64,000 nt of DNA from the NCBI GenBank assembly GCA_900769445.1, contig CAAGGR010000040.1, positions 1 to 64,000 on the forward strand. The letters run 5' to 3'. This DNA is from an uncultured Alistipes sp. GTDB lineage: Bacteria; Bacteroidota; Bacteroidia; Bacteroidales; Rikenellaceae. Both the position numbers and the translations under genes were made by a program. Shown here piece after piece: positions 34,030 to 42,229 of this stretch (position 1 is the first letter of the stretch; each line of letters opens with the position of its first letter). Below the pieces are notes generated by a model. It had not been told where the DNA came from and did not search any database. It worked only from the letters and a program-made list of their open reading frames with translations.

Positions 34030-35397
34030 TTAGAACAATGAGCCACCTGCAGTCTCTGGCTCGCTCTCCTCCTGCACACGCTGAGATACAGGCTGGAACA
34101 TTGTTGCAGGGACATTATCATTCTCATCCAAGAAACTCGCACCATGACGCACGTAGGCAGGCTTTACAACCTGCAAATCGATACTCTTATAACGGTCGCG
34201 CTGTGGATTTATGGTCTTAGGCTCCATCGGAGGCGTAACCTGAGGGCGCTTCTGCTCTGGCTTCTTCTCCTCGACCTCCTCCTTAGGCTCCGCATCAAAT
34301 GGATCGACCTCCACATACTCGGTCTTAATCTGAAGTTTGTCGCCATCCTCAAAGCGTGTAGCAACAACCACAAGTTCTAACTCGTCATCCTTCAACGTAT
34401 GCTTCTCGCTTGCACCCCAGATGATATCTGCCTGATGGATGATACCATCCTCATCGGTATAGCTTGCGCTCTTCTGGATAAACTCCATAGCGATAGTTAC
34501 ATCATCTTGCGTAAGCTGGTTAAGATCGTTGACCGCAAAGCTTAGCAAAATCTCCTTAGCACCTACGATATGATTATCGTCAAGCAACGACGACTCCAAC
34601 GCCTTTTGCGCAGCCTCCAACGCACGATTCTCACCCGAGCCCTTAACCACAGACATATGCGCACGACCACTCTTGCGCATAACCTTATTCACATCGGCAA
34701 AGTCGACACGCACCAACGCAAACTCCACAGTAATAAGCTCTGCAATACCCTTTGTTGCCATACCGAGAACATCATCCGCCTTGCCGAATGCCTCCTTCAA
34801 TGGCAACTTACCATACATCGACCTCACACGCTCGTTGTCAATCACAAGCAACGAGTCTACCCATGGGTTAAGGTCGTTCAAACCGCTCACAGCATTCTGG
34901 TAGCGACTTGGACCCTCCATACGTAGTGGCATAGTAACCACCGCAACCGTTAGAATACCCATATCATGGGCAATCTTAGCAATTACAGGCGATGCACCAG
35001 TACCAGTACCACCACCCATACCCGCTGCGATAAAGAGCATCTTCACGTTCGATGTCTCAAGCAGGTTACGCAACTGCTCCTCAGTCTCAATAGCATACTT
35101 ACGACCTTTAGCAGGGTCGTTACCAGCACCAAGACCTGGTCCCATCTGTATCTTATTACGTACAAGGCAGTTGTTTAGAGCCTGAGCATCGGTGTTACAT
35201 ACAACGAAATTAACACCCGCAATACCCAAATCCTGCATATGGTTCACTGCATTACCACCAGCACCACCAACGCCTATAACCATTATATTTGACTGGTAAT
35301 CAATCTCCAAATCGGAGAGTTTACCATCCGACACCGCAACGACAAAGTCGTCAACACCCATGCCAGCACCCCTATTTTCCATATCTGTCATACTCAT
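34030..35397 (-). CDS. ftsZ: Cell division protein FtsZ
   Basis: 455 residues. The GTPase core has GVGGAGGNAVNHM, the tubulin signature GGGTGTGASPVIAKIA and the T7-loop region WGA-type segment near 325. An extended, charged, proline-rich linker (about 350-420) leads to the C-terminal tail. It polymerises at midcell to form the Z-ring. It is preceded by ftsA (9 nt) and followed by the GldE-like gene. Start ATG 35397 begins MSMTDMENRG; a nearby internal Met is possible. Confidence 0.96.
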   Translation of the reverse strand: MSMTDMENRGAGMGVDDFVVAVSDGKLSDLEIDYQSNIMVIGVGGAGGNAVNHMQDLGIAGVNFVVCNTDAQALNNCLVRNKIQMGPGLGAGNDPAKGRKYAIETEEQLRNLLETSNVKMLFIAAGMGGGTGTGASPVIAKIAHDMGILTVAVVTMPLRMEGPSRYQNAVSGLNDLNPWVDSLLVIDNERVRSMYGKLPLKEAFGKADDVLGMATKGIAELITVEFALVRVDFADVNKVMRKSGRAHMSVVKGSGENRALEAAQKALESSLLDDNHIVGAKEILLSFAVNDLNQLTQDDVTIAMEFIQKSASYTDEDGIIHQADIIWGASEKHTLKDDELELVVVATRFEDGDKLQIKTEYVEVDPFDAEPKEEVEEKKPEQKRPQVTPPMEPKTINPQRDRYKSIDLQVVKPAYVRHGASFLDENDNVPATMFQPVSQRVQEESEPETAGGSLF

Positions 35398-35406
35398 CGT
35401 TCGCTA

Positions 35407-36930
35407 TTAGAAAGTGTACTCGTCATCCTTACCAGTGAACAACTCTGTAATCTTGTTCATAAACTTGTTAAGGCGACCCTCCTTTGTCTTGCCACCATCA
35501 ACCTCGATCTCAATCTCGCCCTCAGCCTCCGATGGTAGCTCAGGCTCTACAGCTCCAAGCGTTCCAGTCTCCACCACTGGCTCATCAGGCTTTGGTGTCG
35601 CTGGACGTGGCGTAATAACAGGACGTGGCGCACTCACACCACTCTGAGCGAAGCTACTCTCCGCAACATTACGACTATATGCATCGCCAAATGTTGGCTG
35701 CTGTGGCTGTGGGGCATGATATGATTGTTGTGGCTGCTGAGGACTCTGCATACGCATCGCTACAGCACACATACCGCGCTTAGCACCATACAACAACAAC
35801 GACGCGATAGTAGCGTAGGCACGAGTAGTGATATGCTCACCCATGCTCTCGGTAAAGCCATACTCTGGATATACCGAGCGGGCCTCCTCAACCTTAAGCT
35901 CACGCGCAAAGAGCTGCTCAATATTCTGCATCTCGGCACCGCCACCAGTAAGTAGCACCAATGGAGAAAAGCGACTGCCACAACCAGCCTCCTTAATCTC
36001 CTTACGCACCCACTCGGCAATCTCAATCAAGCGCTCCTCGATAATCTTTGCAAGATTCTTGCGACGGATACTCTTGGCAGTACCCTTACGTGCATGTGGG
36101 AAGGTAATCTTGTCATCCATAGCAAGCTCCTGCACCGCAGAGCCATAGTTGACCTTCAAGGTCTCAACATAGCTGTTTGGAATACCGTAGGCACGAATAT
36201 CGTTGTTGATAACACCAACACCTACAGGTATCGAGGCGAAGTAACGCATCTTACCGCTCTGCACAACAGTAACATCCGTAAGACCTGCACCAAGGTTGAT
36301 AATAACTGCACCATCCTCCATATCATCCACCGTAGCCACGCCAAGGTGCGAAATCATAGCATTAGGCACGAACTCCTTGATGGTGATATCCAACTTGTTA
36401 AGGCATATGCGCAAACGCTCACGCATCGTTCTATCCGAGAGGACAAAATTATATGTTGCCGAGAGTACATAACCATACTCGCCAATAGGCTCCTTAACAA
36501 TCTTCTCGTCAACCTTATAGCTAAGTGGCTCCTTCGTGATAATCTCTTCGCGATCATCTGGGAGGTTTACACTCTGCATACGACGGTCAAGCTCCTCGAT
36601 ATCGCGCTCCGATATCTGGCTACAACCACTACCATTGTCATCACGAACGTAGACATGGTCTGTAACCTGCTCACAACGGATATAGTCGCCCGAGAGACCC
36701 ACGTATGCCTCCGTAATCTTCAACCCGAGGCGCTCCTCCAAGCGCTCCTTTGCAGTGCGCACAGCACGACCTACGGTCTCACTGTTGTCTACACGACCAG
36801 CAGTAATACCCTCAACAGGCTCTGTCGCGATACCCTTAATCTCTACACGACCATCCTCCTCAACAGCACCTACTGCTATCACTACATTTGCCGAGCCAAC
36901 ATCAATTGCTACAATTTGTTTACCTTTCAT
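35407..36930 (-). CDS. ftsA: Cell division protein FtsA
   Basis: 507 residues from ATG 36930 (MKGKQIVAIDVGSANVVIAVG, the actin-fold phosphate-1 loop). SHMA/1C subdomain and AGLTDVTVVQSGKMRY phosphate-2 follow, and VLLTGGGAEMQNIEQL is the adenosine motif. The region 400-480 is a Pro/Gln/Ala-rich linker, longer than usual, before a basic amphipathic C-terminal helix (LNKFMNKITELFTG) that should tether it to the membrane. It anchors FtsZ filaments. It starts 38 nt after ftsQ. Confidence 0.95.
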   Translation of the reverse strand: MKGKQIVAIDVGSANVVIAVGAVEEDGRVEIKGIATEPVEGITAGRVDNSETVGRAVRTAKERLEERLGLKITEAYVGLSGDYIRCEQVTDHVYVRDDNGSGCSQISERDIEELDRRMQSVNLPDDREEIITKEPLSYKVDEKIVKEPIGEYGYVLSATYNFVLSDRTMRERLRICLNKLDITIKEFVPNAMISHLGVATVDDMEDGAVIINLGAGLTDVTVVQSGKMRYFASIPVGVGVINNDIRAYGIPNSYVETLKVNYGSAVQELAMDDKITFPHARKGTAKSIRRKNLAKIIEERLIEIAEWVRKEIKEAGCGSRFSPLVLLTGGGAEMQNIEQLFARELKVEEARSVYPEYGFTESMGEHITTRAYATIASLLLYGAKRGMCAVAMRMQSPQQPQQSYHAPQPQQPTFGDAYSRNVAESSFAQSGVSAPRPVITPRPATPKPDEPVVETGTLGAVEPELPSEAEGEIEIEVDGGKTKEGRLNKFMNKITELFTGKDDEYTF

Positions 36931-36968
36931 CGTTGTATATTTTATCCTATTTATTCTCCATATTTGGG

Positions 36969-38060
36969 CTATCTGCACACCACCTGACCGTCGTAGCGCA
37001 GGCTTATTTTGCTATACCTATCCCAGCCAATACGGCTAAGACCCTTGTCATAAAATCTACGCAACGTAGCAAGCTTATGCTCCAAATTCTCGGTGGTACC
37101 GAGGTCTACAGTTACATCTGCCGAACGAGGGATGATAGCAAGCTGCAACGAACTACGCTTATCTCCCGTAGCCACTATCTGCGCAACATCAGCATTGAGG
37201 AAGTCATCCGCAAGGATATGGTGTATCATCGCCACCATAGCATCAAACTCCTCTGCCTGACGACATAACTGACGCTTTGTATTCAACGTCTCCTCCACAG
37301 CGCGCTCTATGGCGGCAATATCCTCATTTATCATGCGGCGGTTAATACTATGCGTCTCGGTAGCATCGCTAAGGCGCTCCTTATAATCCTTCTCGAGTAT
37401 CGCATGCTTCTCCTTCGAGTCGAAGATGCTACGTTTAGGCGCACTACGTTTAACTTCTCTTAGCGCACGATTATTCTCAATATGTCGTTTGTAGTGTGGC
37501 ACCTTTGCCTCCTCCAACTGCGCCACAAAGCGATCTAACGAGGCTATCGAGTCGCGAACTATCGACGCCACACAGCCCGCATATCGGCTATCGAAGAGTG
37601 GAACATAATCGCCCGTAATAACCTTTACATGCGCAGCATTGCAACCCTTAGCAGGCAAGACATAGCCATCTGTGGTAAGATAGATGTCGTAGCCCGAGAT
37701 ACGCAGACGCGCAATAGGCTCTCGCTGCTCGATATCAATCTTCACCCTGCCATCATAACCAAGATAGGCATTCACCTTAGCCACAGCGCTATGTGCCGCA
37801 ACAACACTCTCAATCGATGCGATATCAACCTTCGAGAGAATAGAGCCGTCTGGATGTAGTCCCTGCTCCTTAAGCCAGATATTTATATCCTCCGACGAGA
37901 TTAGCGGATTGCTACCACCACCCTTAACCTCGATATCAGTGCCACTTACCAATGCCGAATCTCGATGACCCTTTGATAGCATACCCGCCCACACGACCGT
38001 TGCTATGAGCATCGCCCATAGCGCCATATGTGCCAAGTATGTTGCTATCTTTTTGAACAT
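36969..38060 (-). CDS. ftsQ: FtsQ-like cell division protein with a long charged insertion
   Basis: 363 residues. A short cytoplasmic part, one membrane span (about 10-28), then a POTRA-like region (residues 40-110) and beta domain (VKIDIEQREPIARLR). Its position between murC and ftsA supports the name. A highly charged, probably helical segment rich in Lys, Arg and Glu (about 165-275) separates DYVPLFDSRYAG from FLNADVAQIVATG, which resume the usual FtsQ fold. The family in this phylum is commonly around 250 residues by memory, so the insertion is notable. It is in frame with no sign of frameshift. Confidence 0.8.
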   Translation of the reverse strand: MFKKIATYLAHMALWAMLIATVVWAGMLSKGHRDSALVSGTDIEVKGGGSNPLISSEDINIWLKEQGLHPDGSILSKVDIASIESVVAAHSAVAKVNAYLGYDGRVKIDIEQREPIARLRISGYDIYLTTDGYVLPAKGCNAAHVKVITGDYVPLFDSRYAGCVASIVRDSIASLDRFVAQLEEAKVPHYKRHIENNRALREVKRSAPKRSIFDSKEKHAILEKDYKERLSDATETHSINRRMINEDIAAIERAVEETLNTKRQLCRQAEEFDAMVAMIHHILADDFLNADVAQIVATGDKRSSLQLAIIPRSADVTVDLGTTENLEHKLATLRRFYDKGLSRIGWDRYSKISLRYDGQVVCR

Positions 38061-38062
38061 CC

Positions 38063-39460
38063 CTATCTACATTTTGCACTTATAACCTTAGCTACATCAG
38101 CGCATACAACATCGATATTGCCCGCTCCAAAGGTTACCGTAACATCGGTATCTTCACGCTTAAGATACTCCACCACATTATCGCGCTCCACAAGCTCCCA
38201 CTCTGCGGTTATATCCCTACCTATAAGCTCCGATGTAACACCCTCGATAGGCAACTCACGCGCAGGGTAGATAGGCACCATAACCACCTTATCAGCCTCC
38301 GACAACACCTCGGCAAACTCCTTCGCGAAGTCGCGCGTACGGGTGTATAGATGGGGCTGAAATACAGCTACCAACCTGCGACCAGGGAATATTCCGCGTA
38401 GCGATGTAATCGTAGCGCGCAACTCCTCTGGATGGTGAGCATAATCGTCGATATATACCTGCTCTGGGGTGTTCACATAGACCTCCATGCGACGCTTCAC
38501 ACCCTCAAACTCACGCAACGCCTTGCGTAGCTTATCATAGTCAAGGCTCTTACCCTCAATCTTTGCGGCGCACCACAACATTGCCACCGCAGCGATAGAG
38601 TTCTCGATATGCACCTTACCCAAGATACCGAGCATGCAGCCCTCTACACGACCATCTGGAAGAACAATATCATAGTTGTAATATCCACCCTCCTGGAGTG
38701 TGATATTCTCAGCGTGGAAGTCGCCACCAGCATCGCACGAATAGCGATACAACATACGCTCCGTCGCATCGAACTTAAGATCGACCCCCTGCTTAAGAAT
38801 CAGCGCACCGCCAGGCTTTATCTGCGAGGCAAACTGCTCGAATGCCTCAACCATAGCCTCTGGTGTTCCGTAGATATCGAGGTGGTCGGCATCAGTAGCT
38901 GTAATAACCGCCACATCGGGATATAGGCGCAAGAAGGAGCGGTCATACTCATCAGCCTCAACAACAAGTCTACGACCCTCGCCCAAAACAAGGTTTGAGT
39001 TGAAGTTACGCGATATGCCTCCAAGGAAAGCACTACCCTCCTCCGCCACAGCATGGTTAAGCCATGATGCAAGTGTCGAGGTGGTAGTCTTGCCATGCGT
39101 ACCTGCAACAGCCATAACGCACTTACCCTCGCTCAACACACCGAGCATCTGCGAACGCTTCTCGATAGTGAAGCCCTGCTCCCTAAACCACGCCCACTCC
39201 TTATGGTTCGATGGGATGGCTGGAGTCAACACCACAAGTGTACTCTCTGCCACACGCATATCCTCAGGGATAAGATTTACATCATCCTCGTAGTGTACCA
39301 ATGCACCCTCACTCTCCAACGCCCTTGTTAGTGGTGTTGCTGTAAGGTCATAGCCCGCCACACGATAACCCTCATGGAGGAAGTAGCGCGCCAAAGCACT
39401 CATACCGATACCTCCAATACCGAGAAAGTATATATTTTCGTAGTTACGCTTCATCCTCAT
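38063..39460 (-). CDS. murC: UDP-N-acetylmuramate--L-alanine ligase
   Basis: 465 residues. FLGIGGIGMSALARYF (UDP-binding), VAGTHGKTTTSTLASWL (ATP P-loop), EADEYDRSFLRL and YIDDYAHHPEELRATI are the standard Mur ligase motifs. It adds L-Ala to UDP-MurNAc in the cytoplasm. It lies 6 nt downstream of murG and 2 nt upstream of ftsQ. MKRNYENIYF, two codons in, is an alternative start. Confidence 0.95.
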   Translation of the reverse strand: MRMKRNYENIYFLGIGGIGMSALARYFLHEGYRVAGYDLTATPLTRALESEGALVHYEDDVNLIPEDMRVAESTLVVLTPAIPSNHKEWAWFREQGFTIEKRSQMLGVLSEGKCVMAVAGTHGKTTTSTLASWLNHAVAEEGSAFLGGISRNFNSNLVLGEGRRLVVEADEYDRSFLRLYPDVAVITATDADHLDIYGTPEAMVEAFEQFASQIKPGGALILKQGVDLKFDATERMLYRYSCDAGGDFHAENITLQEGGYYNYDIVLPDGRVEGCMLGILGKVHIENSIAAVAMLWCAAKIEGKSLDYDKLRKALREFEGVKRRMEVYVNTPEQVYIDDYAHHPEELRATITSLRGIFPGRRLVAVFQPHLYTRTRDFAKEFAEVLSEADKVVMVPIYPARELPIEGVTSELIGRDITAEWELVERDNVVEYLKREDTDVTVTFGAGNIDVVCADVAKVISAKCR

Positions 39461-39466
39461 TCTCTG

Positions 39467-40573
39467 TTATAGTCCTTTATTTAAGACCTTCTCCACCTCT
39501 GCCACCACTCTATCCGCAGCATCCGAGATTGCAAGTGATGCTATATTTGCCGATAGGCGCTCCAAGCGCTCAGCGTCGCCCGCTAAGGCTACTGCCTCCG
39601 CCATACCGCGCTGCACAGCCTCGCTATCACGCACCATCTCCGCAGCTCCCTTCTGCACAAGCGCCATAGCATTCATGGTTTGATGATCCTCCGCCACATT
39701 TGGCGATGGAACAAATATCGTAGGCTTAGCCACCAAGCATAGCTCCGACACGGTGCAAGCACCGCTACGCGAGATTACCACGTCGGCAGCAGCATAGGCA
39801 TAGTCCATACGCTCGATAAAGGCACCCTGCCAGATATTCTTCGTAGGATGCGCTCGCAAGAACTCCTGCATCTCGCGCTCGTAAAACTTGCCCGTCTGCC
39901 AAATAACCTGCACTGGAGCCTCGCCATCAAGGGTTACAATCCACGCCTTCATCATCTCGTTCAAAGTACGCGTACCAAGTGAGCCACCCACAACCAACAC
40001 TACAGGCATCGACTCGTTAAGTCCATAGAAACTTAATGCCTCAGCCCTATTTCCCGCATCGGCAACAAAGCGACCACGCAACGGATTTCCTGTCATCACA
40101 ATTCGCTCCTTAGGGAAGAATCGCTCCATACCATCATACGCCACGCATATACTCTTTGCACGTTTCGAGAGGAGTTTATTCGTTAGTCCTGCATAGGAGT
40201 TCTGCTCCTGGATAATGGTTGGCACACCCATACGCTGCGCCGACCACAATACTGGCGCTGAGGCGTAACCACCAAAGCCCACGACTACATCCGCCTTGAA
40301 CTCACGAATGATACGTTTCGCACGACGCAAGCTCGCCATAACCTTAAATGGCAACAGAAGATTTTTTAGCGTAAACTTACGCTGCAAACCCGCCACTGGA
40401 AGACCCTTAATCTCATACCCCAACGCTGGAATCTTCTCCATCTCCATCTTACCCTCTGCACCCACAAAGAGTATCTCCACACGAGACCCATATTTACGCT
40501 TCAAAGCCTCGGCCACCGAAACCGCAGGATAGATATGTCCACCTGTACCACCACCAGATAAGATTACTCGCAT
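39467..40573 (-). CDS. murG: UDP-GlcNAc:lipid I N-acetylglucosaminyltransferase
   Basis: 368 residues from ATG 40573 (MRVILSGGGTGGHIYPAVSVA). GT28 motifs include VGFGGYASAPVLW, QEQNSYAGLTNKLL, VVGGSLGTRTLN and SRSGACTVSELC. It completes lipid II at the inner membrane. It is the first gene of this division/cell-wall run; mraY, murD-F, ftsW and ftsI, usually upstream, are absent, and a divergent mannanase-like gene lies there instead. Confidence 0.95.
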   Translation of the reverse strand: MRVILSGGGTGGHIYPAVSVAEALKRKYGSRVEILFVGAEGKMEMEKIPALGYEIKGLPVAGLQRKFTLKNLLLPFKVMASLRRAKRIIREFKADVVVGFGGYASAPVLWSAQRMGVPTIIQEQNSYAGLTNKLLSKRAKSICVAYDGMERFFPKERIVMTGNPLRGRFVADAGNRAEALSFYGLNESMPVVLVVGGSLGTRTLNEMMKAWIVTLDGEAPVQVIWQTGKFYEREMQEFLRAHPTKNIWQGAFIERMDYAYAAADVVISRSGACTVSELCLVAKPTIFVPSPNVAEDHQTMNAMALVQKGAAEMVRDSEAVQRGMAEAVALAGDAERLERLSANIASLAISDAADRVVAEVEKVLNKGL

Positions 40574-40837
40574 TATTCGCTCTATTTTATTGGGCATAAA
40601 CCGCCCATTATTTACACTCTAACAAATTGTCATACAACAACTTACAACCTAACACCCACAAGTTAGGTTATATGTACGCAATTTCACTCTACAAAAATAC
40701 ACAATCCGCACTAATTTTACAAATCTAACACACCTTTTTTAGGCTCTTTTTGGGCATCGTTTTTCTTCTCAGATTTTTTTGTTATTTTTGCACTGTGTAA
40801 CACAGCACATTAGACTAAAATAAAAAACTATAGACAA
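40574..40837. other. Divergent intergenic region murG / mannanase-like gene
   Basis: About 260 nt without a gene. It holds a small hairpin TGGGC/GCCCA (40591-40607) before murG and a perfect 8-bp stem AACCTAAC/GTTAGGTT (40646-40653, 40662-40669). A -7 box TATTTTTG (40783-40790) without a good -33 lies 47 nt before ATG 40838. I could not place the murG promoter. Confidence 0.5.
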
Positions 40838-42160
40838 ATGAAGAGATTTACAATTTTGTGGTGCGCTGTTGCGATTGTGCTTATGGCCTTAGGATGCTCT
40901 CCTAAGGGCAACAATGCTGATACTAAGCGTTTTATAACTGTCAAGAATGGACAGTTTATGCGCAATGGCGAGCCTTATTACTTCGTGGGTACAAACTTCT
41001 GGTATGGCGCAATCCTCGGCTCTGAGGGCGAAGGTGGCAACCGCGAGCGTCTTTGCAAGGAGTTGGACTTTATGAAGGATAACGGTATCGACAATCTCCG
41101 CATCCTTGTTGGTGGCGAGGGCGAGAATGGACTCCTCGGAAAGATTGAGCCAAACCTTCAGCCAGAGCCTGGCGTATATAACGACGAGGTATTAGCGGGC
41201 TTGGACTTCCTAATGATGGAGCTTGGCAAGCGCAATATGACCGCAGTATTGTACTTCAACAATGCTTGGGAGTGGAGCGGTGGCTACACTCAGTATGTGG
41301 CGTGGGCAAACGAGACTCCTGTGCTTGTGCCTCGCGTGGATGGTTGGTTCTCATATAACACCTTCGCTGGTGAGTTCGTACGCAACGAGCGCGCAAAGCA
41401 AATCTTCTACGACCACGTAAAGTATATCGTATCGCGTACAAACCGCTATACTGGCATCAAGTATATCGACGACCCAGCGATCTTCTCTTGGCAGATTTCT
41501 AATGAGCCTCGCGCCTTTAGTAGCAAGGAGATTGACAATAAAGAGGCCTTTGCCGAGTGGCTTGCAACATCGGCGAAACTCATCCGCTCGCTCGACCCTA
41601 ACCATATGATTTCCACGGGTTCTGAGGGTTATTACGGTTGTGAATGGGATATGGATTTGTGCGAGAAGATACACGCCATCGACGAGATTTCGTATATCAA
41701 CTGCCATGTCTGGCCATATAACTGGAAGTGGTTGCGTGGCGACAAGATGCGCGAGGATTTAGAGCAGTCGTGCGCCTATACCGAGGAGTATATCGATATG
41801 CACCTTGAGTTAGGTCGCAAGATTAACAAGCCTGTTGTAGTTGAGGAGTTTGGTATGCCACGCGACAATATGGACTTCCGCAAGGGTAGCCCTGTCATCT
41901 GCCGCGATTTGTACTACACCTTTGTATTTGACCTCATTGTTAAGGCTAAGCAGCAGAGAGATGTATTTGCTGGTTGCAACTTCTGGAGTTGGGGTGGCTA
42001 CGCCCAGACCAACGTCGAGGATCACGAGTATTGGGCTAAGGGCGACGACTATACTGGCGACCCTGCGCAGGAGCAGCAAGGTCTAAACTCAATCTTCGTG
42101 GAGGACGACTCAACAATGCGCATCATCCGCGAGACAAATATCCAGCTCGGAAATTTATAA
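40838..42160 (+). CDS. GH5-type beta-mannanase-like lipoprotein
   Basis: 440 residues. MKRFTILWCAVAIVLMALGC is a lipoprotein signal peptide. The barrel matches the GH5_7-like mannan endo-1,4-beta-mannosidase pattern: GTNFWYGAIL, NLRILVGGEG, the acid/base in WQISNEPRAF and the nucleophile in VVVEEFGMPRDN. Probably cell-surface attached, cutting mannan-type polysaccharides. It stands alone without Sus genes. It is followed by a bidirectional terminator. Confidence 0.87.
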   Translation: MKRFTILWCAVAIVLMALGCSPKGNNADTKRFITVKNGQFMRNGEPYYFVGTNFWYGAILGSEGEGGNRERLCKELDFMKDNGIDNLRILVGGEGENGLLGKIEPNLQPEPGVYNDEVLAGLDFLMMELGKRNMTAVLYFNNAWEWSGGYTQYVAWANETPVLVPRVDGWFSYNTFAGEFVRNERAKQIFYDHVKYIVSRTNRYTGIKYIDDPAIFSWQISNEPRAFSSKEIDNKEAFAEWLATSAKLIRSLDPNHMISTGSEGYYGCEWDMDLCEKIHAIDEISYINCHVWPYNWKWLRGDKMREDLEQSCAYTEEYIDMHLELGRKINKPVVVEEFGMPRDNMDFRKGSPVICRDLYYTFVFDLIVKAKQQRDVFAGCNFWSWGGYAQTNVEDHEYWAKGDDYTGDPAQEQQGLNSIFVEDDSTMRIIRETNIQLGNL

Positions 42161-42176
42161 ACAACTGATATACAAT

Positions 42177-42214
42177 AAAAGACCACTCAGAAAGTTTGTC
42201 TGAGTGGTCTTTTT
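42177..42214. terminator. Bidirectional terminator between mannanase-like gene and polA
   Basis: AAAAGACCACTCAGA (42177-42191) pairs with the complementary arm starting TCTGAGTGGTC (42199-42209) and its T-run. A perfect stem between convergent genes, with T-runs on both strands. Confidence 0.93.
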
Positions 42215-42229
42215 ATTTTATCATTTATC

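Noticed and set aside
32215..36987. Long plus-strand open frames opposite gldE, ftsZ and ftsA (up to about 300 residues)
   Set aside because: They mirror well-supported minus-strand genes and encode basic, His/Leu-rich sequence without family resemblance.
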